Source of the DNA: Clostridiales bacterium
GTDB lineage: Bacteria > Bacillota > Clostridia > Lachnospirales > Lachnospiraceae
DNA: 55,737 nucleotides
Reading direction: 5' to 3'
NCBI GenBank assembly: GCA_015655075.1
Contig: JAATFT010000031.1
Coordinates: 1-55,737 of the forward strand
Shown: in pieces, positions 42,641-51,012 of the stretch
Layout: the number at the start of each line of letters is the position of its first letter
How positions within the stretch are numbered: the first letter of the stretch is position 1
Notes under the pieces: model-generated
What the model was told of the DNA's origin: nothing
Seen by the model: only the letters and a program-made list of their open reading frames with translations
The model's database searches: none
Program-made: the position numbers and the translations under genes

Positions 42641-42817
42641 TATTGTATCACGATTATTTGTATCTGTCAATCATTCTGTCATCGTCAGAAACAAACTTTG
42701 GTGTACCAAACAGATGTCTTACGATGGACACACGGCACAACAAAAGCGCATTCCACAAATATGAAATGCGCAATTTTATTGTAGACTTATGTTTTTTTGC
42801 AGCTCTGTTTTATTTCT

Positions 42818-43384
42818 TTAATTATTGTTTGAAGTCAAATCCACCCACTTGGCAAAAGCCTCCACATATTGCTGAAGGAATTCCTTTGTCTCTTCATTGG
42901 TAACAGTACCTTTTTCATCTAAAAGAGAAGCAACATTCCCAATATATGCTTCCGGCTGCTGCAACATGAGAACATCCAGGAAAGCCATGGTTTGCCGTAA
43001 ATGATGATTCGCGCCAAAAGCACCCAAAGCACCGGGGGAAACACTGATAATGCCGCCGGGCTTACCACTCCAAACGCTTTCACCATATGGTCTTGAACCA
43101 ACATCCAATGCGTTCTTTAAAACGGCCGGAACGGATCGATTGTATTCCGGCGTTACAAAAAGGAAACCATCAAGAGCCTTCACTTCCTTACGAAACTTCG
43201 TCCACGTTGCGGGCGGAATACCGTTATCATCCAAATCCTGATTGAAAATCGGAAGATCTCCTAGCTCAATGGTACGGAATTCAAGACTTTCTGTAGCCAA
43301 CGATGACACAAAATTCGCAATCGCCTTACTGAAAGATTCTTTTCTCAAGCTGCCTGCAAATACACCAATTAATTTTTTACTCAT
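42818..43384 (-). CDS. NADPH-dependent FMN reductase family protein
   Basis: About 188 residues from the ATG at 43384 (GGAGGCGA upstream). The flavodoxin-like fold shows GSLRKESFSKA for FMN phosphate binding, FVTPEYNRSVPAVLKNALD and GGIISVSPGALGAFGA. These ChrR/YieF-like enzymes reduce quinones, chromate or azo dyes with NADPH. It is transcribed alone, next to a TetR gene but with no matching operator in front. Confidence 0.92.
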   Translation of the reverse strand: MSKKLIGVFAGSLRKESFSKAIANFVSSLATESLEFRTIELGDLPIFNQDLDDNGIPPATWTKFRKEVKALDGFLFVTPEYNRSVPAVLKNALDVGSRPYGESVWSGKPGGIISVSPGALGAFGANHHLRQTMAFLDVLMLQQPEAYIGNVASLLDEKGTVTNEETKEFLQQYVEAFAKWVDLTSNNN

Positions 43385-43918
43385 AACAATCGCCTCCATA
43401 ATTTATAGTTTATTTTTTATTTATACATTACTTTTGTCTCAACAGAAATCCATCCAAAATAACAATCCCCGGAAAGGTAACACCTATGAATCTGTCTGAT
43501 CCTCTACTATATATACCATACCTGCCAATTGTATAACCTTTTCAATTCCGGGAAGTAATCCCTGTGCATACCGAGTCAAATCCGATTTAAATTAACATGT
43601 ATTTCATCCACTATTTTCTCCTTCCGTAATAATATTCCACACATCTTGCCGTCAAATATATTATACTACAGAAAATATTGATCGTAAATGTAAATTGTAG
43701 TTATAAATTAATATTTTATTTAAAATTAACTGTCAATAATTAAATTATCATCAATAGTTTTGGAATAAACATAGCAGTCTCTGCCGACTCAAGCCACACC
43801 TTTTTATATCTCCTATCCTTCGGTTTCACAAAAACTCAAAATGTTATAGGTATTGAACGCTAAATTCATCAGTGATATAATAGCATTATTATTACCATTA
43901 TGGAAGGAAGATGCAACT
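43385..43918. other. Gene-free spacer of about 530 bp
   Basis: The stretch between the FMN reductase and the GNAT gene is AT-rich. It should hold both divergent promoters. I see no credible ORF, repeat family member or strong hairpin in it. Confidence 0.6.
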
Positions 43919-43921
43919 GTG

Positions 43922-44353
43922 ATGAACATACGTCCCATGACTATTGAAGATTATGATGCAGTGTACCAGTTATGGTCAGATACAGAAGGAATAGGGATGC
44001 GTACCCTCGACGACTCATTATCCGGTATCAACAAATTCTTAATAAGAAACCCCCATACTAACTTTGTCGCCGTTGATTATCAGCAACTGATAGGTGTTAT
44101 CCTGTGCGGGCACGACGGGCGAAGGGGATATATTTATCATACGGCTGTAAGATCTGACAGCCGGAAAAAGGGTATTGGAAGGACTCTTGTAGATACCGCT
44201 CTTCATGCGCTTCAGAATGAGCAGATTAATAAAGTAGCTCTTGTTGTTTATAGTACCAACGAATTAGGTAATCAATTTTGGGAAAAGATTGGATTCCAAA
44301 AAAGAGAGGATCTCTTTTACCTAAATTTCAGCATCAATAAAGACAATTTTTAA
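43922..44353 (+). CDS. GNAT-family N-acetyltransferase
   Basis: About 143 residues. The acetyl-CoA loop is RSDSRKKGIGRTLVD, followed by VALVVYSTNELGNQFWEKIGF. The start is the ATG at 43922 (or GTG 43919), after GGAAGGAAG; a longer frame begins without a signal. It acetylates an unknown amine in the cytoplasm. Repeat A copy 9 starts four bases after its stop. Confidence 0.88.
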   Translation: MNIRPMTIEDYDAVYQLWSDTEGIGMRTLDDSLSGINKFLIRNPHTNFVAVDYQQLIGVILCGHDGRRGYIYHTAVRSDSRKKGIGRTLVDTALHALQNEQINKVALVVYSTNELGNQFWEKIGFQKREDLFYLNFSINKDNF

Positions 44354-44356
44354 TTT

Positions 44357-44518
44357 AGAACGTGTTTGAAAAATGCTTGTGCCGGGTTGAGTATTCCACT
44401 TTGTGGGTGGTAAGGAGCTATTTTGGGAGCGTAGTGGAACTACCTTTCCAAAATTGTGACGCAGCATACCGCAAAGTGGGGCGGTCAAAACGGTGCAATG
44501 ATTTTTCAAACACACTCC
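44357..44518. repeat. Dispersed palindromic repeat A, full copy (162 bp)
   Basis: Ends AGAACGTGTTTGAAAAATGC and ATTTTTCAAACACACTCC. It is more diverged than the copies at 2529 and 41690 but pairs internally in the same way. It lies four bases after the GNAT stop and could serve as its terminator. The stretch 44519-44753 beyond it holds only a weak hairpin (CTCCGGC / GCCGGGAG). Confidence 0.85.
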
Positions 44519-44753
44519 GGTGTACTCTCCGGCTTTTTACTACATTCCAACTACAGGCCGGGAGTTACTTGCATAAAGATGGTGAATATCTCTTATTTCT
44601 GCGCTGGATTAAAATATATTTTTTAGGGCAGAAATATATATAAATATATTGCCTGCGCTGATTGCTCTCACCATAAATCAGATACTGCAAACAAACAACG
44701 GGAGGGTGAAAGAGATTTTGTGGCTTCGATCGAGATCGTCGGATAAATTCAAT

Positions 44754-45224
44754 TTAACTAACTCCTATAATGTTTGGCTCAAAAGGAAATTCCTCTGCTG
44801 TTTTCTCTATAAAATCCACTTTATATCCTGTGCCATCTTTATAAAAGAAGCCGGATGTTAATTCAACCTTAACATAGCACATGTTGCTATCGTTTTCATC
44901 GTTATGTGCAAAATACCAAGGCTCAAATATCTCGATAAGTTTATCTCGCATGACTTTGTTTTTTTCCTTCAGCGGATGCCCAACATTGTAAGCCTTTCCA
45001 GAAAAGGAGTACAAAAAATTACATAATGCAACATGAGGATTGCTTTCAATATCTCTTACTTTATTCGATTTACTGTATGTAACGATCCAAAACGAACTAT
45101 TTTCATAATAAACATCTACCACTCTAAGCGATGGCACATTATCACATGCAGTCGCCAATGAAAATTGACAATCCTTCCCGAATAATTCTTTTAAAATGCT
45201 TAAGCTTTTTTCGTATACAGACAT
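44754..45224 (-). CDS. Pyridoxamine 5'-phosphate oxidase-family protein
   Basis: About 156 residues from the ATG at 45224 (GAGGTATT upstream). The flavin-binding split-barrel fold is indicated by FSLATACDNVPSLRVVDV, SFWIVTYSKSNKVRDIESNP and VALCNFLYSFSGKAYNVG. Family members bind FMN or F420 and reduce varied substrates; the function here is unknown. The C-terminal VDFIEKTAEEFPF is typical. A single-gene unit. Confidence 0.85.
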   Translation of the reverse strand: MSVYEKSLSILKELFGKDCQFSLATACDNVPSLRVVDVYYENSSFWIVTYSKSNKVRDIESNPHVALCNFLYSFSGKAYNVGHPLKEKNKVMRDKLIEIFEPWYFAHNDENDSNMCYVKVELTSGFFYKDGTGYKVDFIEKTAEEFPFEPNIIGVS

Positions 45225-45354
45225 AAAATACCTCCTCGGATTTTTTGTTTGCCTATGGTATCGTTGCATTCCCCGCCTTTTTATTCCTGCAGCAGACGTA
45301 ACAGAAACTTCATTATGCTCATAATCTCACCGGTAAATTCAAATTTATCTCCTA

Positions 45355-46119
45355 TCAAATATGAATTTGGAAATGTTCAAAAGTAAAGATTCCTTTGCCT
45401 TGTATTAAATTTCCGGCGGCCAAAAGCTTTTCAAAGCCATTATCTATTTCATCTATCAGCGTAACAGGAATGTTCAACTGATGATGCGCAGGTAATATTC
45501 TGCGTATCGGTAAAGCCTTAACTCTTTTGACTGATCGCATGAACTGCTGCGGATCCGTTGTGGGATAGAAAACATCCAGGCAACCGGCATAAATTAAATC
45601 TCCGGAAAACAGGTATTGCCTGTCTGTTTCATAAAAACAGATATGACCGGGTGAATGTCCCGGAGTATGTATTGTCCGTAAACGGCGGTTTCCTAAATCT
45701 ATGATGTCATCATCATGCAAAATCACATTTGCCCCACCCTGATAGATATGATACTTCTCTATGTCAAAATCGGCGGGAAATTCACAAGGTTTGCTCTGTA
45801 AATTTGTCTTTACAACCCACAGGGGAAGGGGAAAACTGCCGGATAACCAGCTCTTTTCCCCTTCAAAAACTGCAATGTTCTTAAAATATTGATGTCCTCC
45901 GATATGATCCCAATGGACATGAGTGGTAACGGCTTCTATTGGCAATGCAGTCAATTCCTTCACTGCTTCTCTGATATTTGAAACACCCAACCCGGTATCT
46001 ATCAAAAGGGCTTTTTTCGTGCCGAACAGCAAATAACAATGTGTTTCTTCCCAATGCTTGTATTCGCTGATAGCAAACGTATTTTTGTCTATTTGCTCAA
46101 AGGTAAACCATTCATCCAT
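45355..46119 (-). CDS. Metallo-beta-lactamase-fold hydrolase
   Basis: About 254 residues from the ATG at 46119 (GGAG upstream). The zinc-binding motif is THVHWDHIGGH, with a further His in HTPGHSPGHICF, Asp in FSGDLIY and His in LPAHHQL. This is the glyoxalase II/hydrolase branch of the superfamily; the substrate is unknown. It overlaps the ClbS/DfsB gene stop by a few bases, so the two are co-translated. A much longer frame upstream overlaps that gene and is not used. Confidence 0.9.
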   Translation of the reverse strand: MDEWFTFEQIDKNTFAISEYKHWEETHCYLLFGTKKALLIDTGLGVSNIREAVKELTALPIEAVTTHVHWDHIGGHQYFKNIAVFEGEKSWLSGSFPLPLWVVKTNLQSKPCEFPADFDIEKYHIYQGGANVILHDDDIIDLGNRRLRTIHTPGHSPGHICFYETDRQYLFSGDLIYAGCLDVFYPTTDPQQFMRSVKRVKALPIRRILPAHHQLNIPVTLIDEIDNGFEKLLAAGNLIQGKGIFTFEHFQIHI

Positions 46120-46681
46120 AATTTTTTTGCTCCAAATTACTTGTGGGCTTGTCAATCTGCTTGTTTGTGCGCAGCTTTTTCCACTTGCGTATTTTACTGC
46201 GAAAAGACTTGAATGGAGCAACCGTGTTAATATGCACCCATTTCCATATGGGCCAATTTGACGCTGCGGAAGCAGCCCATTTTCTGCCGCCGGCTTGAAA
46301 TAACTGTTTGTCGCTGAAATCCGCAAGCCAGTCAATAAACGAATCGACAGAAGTGATAAATAATTCTTTCAGTTCTGTTAAGGAGTGATTACGATATTTG
46401 TCATAAAAGCTTTGGTATAAGGGCCCCAGCCGATTCCATTTATAGCCGGGGGCAGGCATGACAACTTCTTTACCAGCCAACTCGTTATCATCCCATCCAC
46501 GGATTAAGTCCAGCCAACCAAGCTGATATGCTATCATTTCCCGCGGGGTCCGATCTACCTCTCCGAAACGAATATCTTTATCAGTTTCCGCAATGTCTTC
46601 AAATTCCTTTACAAACAGATTGGCGGTTTTCCTGATTTCAGCAATCAGAGCGTCCTTTCCGGCATATTCCTGCATGGCCAT
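46112..46681 (-). CDS. ClbS/DfsB-family four-helix protein
   Basis: About 189 residues. The family block is WPIWKWVHINTVAPFKSFRSKIRKWKK near the C-terminus, with DRTPREMIAYQLGWLDLIRGW in the N-terminal half. ClbS from E. coli is a self-protection protein that hydrolyses colibactin; most homologues are uncharacterised. Several ATGs lie at the start (46684, 46681, 46675) and the exact one is uncertain. It is the first gene of a two-gene unit. Confidence 0.88.
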   Translation of the reverse strand: MAMQEYAGKDALIAEIRKTANLFVKEFEDIAETDKDIRFGEVDRTPREMIAYQLGWLDLIRGWDDNELAGKEVVMPAPGYKWNRLGPLYQSFYDKYRNHSLTELKELFITSVDSFIDWLADFSDKQLFQAGGRKWAASAASNWPIWKWVHINTVAPFKSFRSKIRKWKKLRTNKQIDKPTSNLEQKNYG

Positions 46682-46748
46682 CATCCTTTCTAATGTTTTG
46701 TATGAAATTTCTGTTTACCTGTTATTCCTATAGTTGTCTTTGCAATGA

Positions 46749-46912
46749 TTATACCACGCTTTTCCCCATAATCCAATCGCTTTCAGGGTAGAGTGTATGA
46801 GGCTTAAGTGCCATTTGTTCCGCAATGCCCTGAATGACGCACCAATAAGCAATTGCCAGCATAAGGGGTCGCCTTCCCGAATCGTACCGTTTGCCCGGCC
46901 TTTTTGAATCAG
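46749..46912 (-). pseudogene. TetR-type regulator, C-terminal remnant with a frameshift
   Basis: The minus strand reads LIQKGRANGTIREGDP in one frame, then LMLAIAYWCVIQGIAEQMAL and PYPESDW-like sequence in the next frame to the stop. Joined, they form the end of a TetR ligand-binding domain. One base is out of register near 46869-46873. The DNA-binding half is absent. It is a relic fused to the fragment at 46909-47034. Confidence 0.65.
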
Positions 46913-47034
46913 CAGGGGGCATTATGCTCATCGGCTAAAAAACGCCTGTCGGGAATCAGCCCAATCTTTGAATTGCCAAGGCTCAAGTTGAAGTCCAGAA
47001 AAATCAGCAGAAACCCGATAAATACATTTTTCAT
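46909..47034 (-). pseudogene. Membrane protein N-terminal fragment
   Basis: An intact start (GGAGGAT before the ATG at 47034) encodes MKNVFIGFLLIFLDFNLSLG then NSKIGLIPD, the beginning of a small clostridial membrane protein family that I recall only by sequence. After about 30 residues it runs into unrelated sequence and stops at 46909 within the TetR relic. It is a deletion junction between two gene fragments. Confidence 0.5.
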
Positions 47035-47179
47035 TTTATCCTCCATTATAATTATTTTTTTTAACTATTATTTTAGATTAATAAATATTATTTACAAAAT
47101 ATTTGTCAGATGCCACGAGCATTTTGGAAATATTGCAAATTCTTTGAATCCTTCTCGCCGAAGATTTCAATAGACAGGT

Positions 47180-48037
47180 TTATTCAGCCCACCTCTTATC
47201 TTCCGATATTTTTACACCCAATTCCGCACGTTTAAGAATATCGGACGAGAGTAGCAGCTTTTCTGCATAACCGTATTCTTTCAACGTATTATTAATGATA
47301 TTTAAAGCATGTTCGTTAATACCCTCCCATGTTAGCATTTCCCGTCCGCTAAAACGATTAAGCCAGGCAAGCATTGTGATATTGCGGTCGATAAACGCCT
47401 TGCGTGAAGACGGTTCCAACTTGTCAAACAGTATATCAATCGGAAGCATATACGCCGGTTCCTTGTGAGGAAAATTGCGATTATAAGCCTCTGCCTTCTC
47501 TGCGTTTACATCAAAGACCTGATCTTCATGAAACGTACCTGAAATACCGTCTAATGCACCATCGTATAACGGCATGGCCATCAGTGCGTCAAAATTTTTT
47601 CCATCGGGTGTTGTGATGTTAAATGCTTTAGCATTGCGAAATCCAAATCGCGGATAGTAATCCGGGTGTCCGTAAAAAATAATTGCGCGATACCCCAATC
47701 GCTTCGCCTCCGCGATGGTATAATGCATCAACGCCGAGCCGACACCGCAATGCCAACACTCTGGCAGGACGCTCAACGGGCCGAATGTCAATACCTCATG
47801 TTCGCCGCCTCCGCTGTCGACCACTTTGGCTTCGGAATACATGACGTTTCCGACAAGTTTTCCTCCCGTTTCCGCAACATAATCCAGTTCCTGCACAAAT
47901 GCCGGAACATTGCGTAAAAGGTGTACCAAATAATGCTCGTCGCATGTTGGACGCGTAAATCCCCAAAATGCTTCCCGTGTCAGCACTTCTACGGCACGGT
48001 AGTCGTTAGGGGTTTCTATTCGTAAAGTCAAATTCAT
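47180..48037 (-). CDS. GNAT-family N-acetyltransferase (YhbS-like) with C-terminal extension
   Basis: About 285 residues from the ATG at 48037, which overlaps the rsgA stop (ATGA) after AGGA. The N-terminal 170 residues are the GNAT domain: TFGPLSVLPECWHCGVGSALMHYTIAEAKRLGYRAIIFYG and YYPRFGF. The C-terminal 110 residues are of unknown function and helical in appearance. The substrate is unknown. It is coupled to rsgA. Confidence 0.88.
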   Translation of the reverse strand: MNLTLRIETPNDYRAVEVLTREAFWGFTRPTCDEHYLVHLLRNVPAFVQELDYVAETGGKLVGNVMYSEAKVVDSGGGEHEVLTFGPLSVLPECWHCGVGSALMHYTIAEAKRLGYRAIIFYGHPDYYPRFGFRNAKAFNITTPDGKNFDALMAMPLYDGALDGISGTFHEDQVFDVNAEKAEAYNRNFPHKEPAYMLPIDILFDKLEPSSRKAFIDRNITMLAWLNRFSGREMLTWEGINEHALNIINNTLKEYGYAEKLLLSSDILKRAELGVKISEDKRWAE

Positions 48038-49122
48038 TTCTTTAATCCTCCTATCCTGCTTTTCTGTTTGCTCCACTTTGCAAGCTCCTTGTGCCGCTGT
48101 TGCTTTTGGCGTAAATAAGCACCCTTATCATCAGAAAACCTTGCTTCACGTTTCAAGTTGATATAGCTGTTCCATCTATCCTGGGAAAGCTCTCCGCTTG
48201 CAATTGCCGCCTTGACAGCGCAGTCCGGCTCACTTTGATGCTTGCAGTCGGAAAATTTGCATTTTCCCAAATACTGTTCCACATCGGCAAACGCCTCGCC
48301 AAGACCCGTGCTGACGTTCCACATGCCAAGTTCACGCATACCGGGCGTGTCGATAATCATCACGCCGCTTTTCAGCATGATTAGCTGCCGGTGAGTGGTG
48401 GTATGGCGGCCCCTGCTGTCATCCTCACGTATTTCGTTAACCGTCATCAATTTCTCGCCCGCCAGAGCGTTTACAAGGCTTGACTTGCCCACACCCGATG
48501 AGCCGAGAAAAGCAATGGTCTTGCGTGGTTTCAGGTAATCCGACAGTGTGTTGAGTCCAAAACCGGTGATTGCACTGACGGCATGTACACCGGCTCCCGC
48601 TGCGATTTTCTTGGCCGCCCGTATCTGTTCAGAATAATCTTCGGCCAAATCGGCCTTCGTCAAAATAATCACCGGCACGGCTCCACTCTGCCATACAAGG
48701 GTCAAATAGCGTTCTACACGTTTTACATTAAAATCCTTATTCAGGGATGCCATGACGAATACATAGTCAAAATTCGCTGCGACAACCTGTTCTAAAACAG
48801 TCTTAACATACCCCGCAGCGTGTCCCGAGAAATCGTTACGCGCAAATTTGGATTTACGGGGTAGTGTTTTGATAATCTGGCTATCTCCGCTGGAATTATA
48901 ATTTACCAGCACAAAATCGCCCGCTGTGGGAAATTCCTCTACGCCGCCGCCATAATAAATGCCTGATTTCAATCTTCCATAACATTCACCGTATTCGCAA
49001 ACAAGTCCAAACCGCTCCTTATGAACGGCGGTTACCCTTGCGGGAATACCGGAGATTTCATCCGTTAACACGCCGGTCAATGATAATGTTGTTGAGAAAA
49101 ATCCATAATCTATTAAGTTCAA
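48034..49122 (-). CDS. rsgA: Ribosome small-subunit biogenesis GTPase RsgA
   Basis: About 362 residues. A circularly permuted GTPase: G4-like ILTKAD comes first, then G1 GSSGVGKSSL and G3 DTPGMRELG. An OB-fold N-terminal domain and a C-terminal Cys/His zinc motif (CKFSDCKHQSEPDC) complete it. RsgA checks 30S subunit maturation. I choose the TTG at 49122 because GGAGGAAGG sits correctly before it; an ATG at 49143 lacks a site. It is followed by a coupled GNAT gene rather than by housekeeping genes, and a leader with short ORFs lies upstream. Confidence 0.9.
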   Translation of the reverse strand: MNLIDYGFFSTTLSLTGVLTDEISGIPARVTAVHKERFGLVCEYGECYGRLKSGIYYGGGVEEFPTAGDFVLVNYNSSGDSQIIKTLPRKSKFARNDFSGHAAGYVKTVLEQVVAANFDYVFVMASLNKDFNVKRVERYLTLVWQSGAVPVIILTKADLAEDYSEQIRAAKKIAAGAGVHAVSAITGFGLNTLSDYLKPRKTIAFLGSSGVGKSSLVNALAGEKLMTVNEIREDDSRGRHTTTHRQLIMLKSGVMIIDTPGMRELGMWNVSTGLGEAFADVEQYLGKCKFSDCKHQSEPDCAVKAAIASGELSQDRWNSYINLKREARFSDDKGAYLRQKQQRHKELAKWSKQKSRIGGLKK

Positions 49123-49177
49123 TTCTTCCTTCCTCCAATACAATTATAATTTCACGAATGTATGCATTATCTGTCAT
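49058..49177 (-). CDS. Short ORF overlapping the rsgA start
   Basis: A 39-codon frame, MTDNAYIREIIIVLEEGRIE onward, starts 10-11 bases after AAGGAG and overlaps the rsgA start in another frame. A similar signal, AAAGGAGTTG then ATGAC, begins the ten-codon ORF at 49435-49467. Overlap of this kind can couple translation of the downstream gene. Whether it is translated is unproven. Confidence 0.3.
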   Translation of the reverse strand: MTDNAYIREIIIVLEEGRIELNRLWIFLNNIIIDRRVNG

Positions 49178-49230
49178 AAAACAGCAACTCCTTATCGTTT
49201 TTTAGTTAAGGCACGCACCAGAAAGGGCAT

Positions 49231-49467
49231 AAAAATACTGCAGCAAGCAGCCTTTTTGGCTGCAAACTACAGTTCGTTACAGGTTATGCAAAGTGCTATA
49301 AAATAAACACGAGCACACCTGTTCGATGTGCCCATAGAAGCCAACAGTATTCACGAAAGGTTACTCAAAACGGCACGGCAACAACAGGAGCATCTTACAT
49401 CTCCAAAAATATCGCCTTTGCCCAGTATTCTGTTTTAGACTAAAACCGCCTCAAATTTTACAGTCAT
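49231..49467 (-). promoter_or_regulatory. rsgA leader with mini-ORFs and an attenuator-like hairpin
   Basis: Minus-strand order: GCGAAAGGAG, mini-ORF MTVKFEAVLV (49467-49435); mini-ORF MGTSNRCARVYFIALCITCN-EL (49335-49267), without a clear ribosome binding site; hairpin GCAGCC-AAAAA-GGCTGC (49263-49247) and a run ATTTTT at about 49231. This order resembles leaders of genes induced by ribosome-targeting drugs. The stretch 49468-49766 has no further feature that I can support. Confidence 0.35.
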
Positions 49468-49766
49468 TAAAAAACAACTCCTTTCGCGTTCCGCGAATCA
49501 TGTAAGTATTTCTTTCCGCAGAATAAGATTAAAATCAGTATACCAGCTATTCCCTTAAAAATCAATCCTTTTTGTAAACCATATGTGTCAAGTGTTTATT
49601 AACAATTTCCCGAGTCTGAAATAAATTTTACACTTTCTATTTTCCATTTGGTTTTTTAATTAGCAAAGCAAAAGGCATGGGTTCACAAAGTAACCTATGC
49701 ACGAGGGTTCAAAAGTTTTTGCTTTGTTTTCATTCACCATCCTTTATATAGATTTTTTTCCCGCAT

Positions 49767-50594
49767 TTACTCTGAAAAACGCAGGTGAACGAATTTCATC
49801 ATATGCATCCAGTCCGAAACCTTTGCTATCAAGTGGGTACTAAGGCTCCATTGTCTGTTAAACGGAATATTCTTAAAACAACCTTCGCAGGAGACCAAAT
49901 GGATATCCTGAGACCAATTCTCAATTTCCTTTGCATCATTGACGTAAAAATACATCATGGCGCCTTTATTCCCGGTTTTTTGGACCATGCGGTTCGCTTT
50001 CTTCACTGCCTGCTTGGATTCAGCGTCAAAATACAGTTCTCCTCCGGGAAAGCGCCGCGCCATTGCCTCAAATATTTCCCTAAGCTGCTGTTCTTTAAAA
50101 TAGTAGAACACACCGCCCGAAATAAAAAAAATGCCGTCCTGGGGTTTAAAACATACATCGTCAAACCAGGTGGTGTCAAAAAGAGATTTTGCAATACTTT
50201 CATTGCGCTCTGAATCCGGCAGATAACTTTGACGAAAAGCAATCGCATCCGGCAGGTCGAGATTATACCACCGGATGGTTCCGTTATCCACTCTTGAAAA
50301 GGTGGTGTCCAGCCCCGCGCCCATATTCACGACCGTCGCCCGGGGATGCTTTCGAATAAACGCGCGAATGGCATCTTCTATTTTACGCGCACGCACCACA
50401 TAACAAATCCCTCCGAATTCGCCTAAGGTTCTCTCAATGCTGCTGAAATCAAAGTCACAGTTTTTGATAATCTCAATGGCCTGCTGATCATAAAGGATTT
50501 CAGGATTTTTCTCGCTGGCCGTAGCACGGCCCCAAAGCGGCAGAAGCATTGTGCTTTGAACCGTCTGCGTTTGCAAGGTTGGCTGGTTTTCCAT
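49767..50594 (-). CDS. Class I SAM-dependent methyltransferase (LCMT/PPM-type)
   Basis: A 275-residue protein. The SAM-binding motif I is ATVVNMGAGLDTTF, then WYNLDLPDAIAFRQSYLPDSER and the post-motif DGIFFISGGVFYYF, as in the leucine carboxyl methyltransferase-like family. The substrate is unknown. GAAAGGAG precedes the ATG. A palindrome GTTAG-N6-CTAAC lies about 185 bp upstream, matching the one before the ABC exporter at 31156, so the two may share a regulator. Confidence 0.85.
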   Translation of the reverse strand: MENQPTLQTQTVQSTMLLPLWGRATASEKNPEILYDQQAIEIIKNCDFDFSSIERTLGEFGGICYVVRARKIEDAIRAFIRKHPRATVVNMGAGLDTTFSRVDNGTIRWYNLDLPDAIAFRQSYLPDSERNESIAKSLFDTTWFDDVCFKPQDGIFFISGGVFYYFKEQQLREIFEAMARRFPGGELYFDAESKQAVKKANRMVQKTGNKGAMMYFYVNDAKEIENWSQDIHLVSCEGCFKNIPFNRQWSLSTHLIAKVSDWMHMMKFVHLRFSE

Positions 50595-50778
50595 ATCGGG
50601 CTCCTTTCTTATAACAAGTTATTGTCACACGCAATATTCCAATGAGGATTTGACATAAAATAAATCGGCGCAAACCTATTCCTCAAATGTTCCTCCCTGT
50701 GTATTCTTGCGCATATTGACGCGGCAGGGCAAAAAAGCTTTCCGAACTGCCGCGGCTTTTAATAAATTGATACAGTCC

Positions 50779-50800
50779 GGTTAGTTCAAGCTAACTAAAC
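50779..50800 (-). promoter_or_regulatory. Putative operator upstream of the methyltransferase
   Basis: GGTTAGTTCAAGCTAACTAA: GTTAG (50780-50784), six bases, CTAAC (50791-50795). Outer CAGT and ACTG extend the symmetry. The arms and spacing are the same as at 31238-31253. Confidence 0.55.
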
Positions 50801-50897
50801 TGTATTATATCAGATTATTCAAAAAATGAAAAGAATCAACTAAATAAATTTATGTGGACTTACGAGAAAAACAATTTTTATATAATTATATTAATAT

Positions 50898-50957
50898 TTG
50901 AAACTTGTATTATTATCCAGTATAATAAAATTAACGAACAATAGTATACTATTGTTC
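50898..50957 (+). promoter_or_regulatory. GNAT promoter with a perfect palindromic operator
   Basis: TTGAAA (50898-50903), 17-bp spacer, TATAAT (50921-50926). At the expected start site, GAACAATAGTA is followed directly by its exact complement (50936-50957, 22 bp, no mismatch). This is a typical repressor site. No regulator gene lies beside it. Confidence 0.7.
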
Positions 50958-51012
50958 ACGAAATAACAAAAAAATATTAAAAAAGGGAGAACAAGAATGG
51001 AGGAATCTTTTA

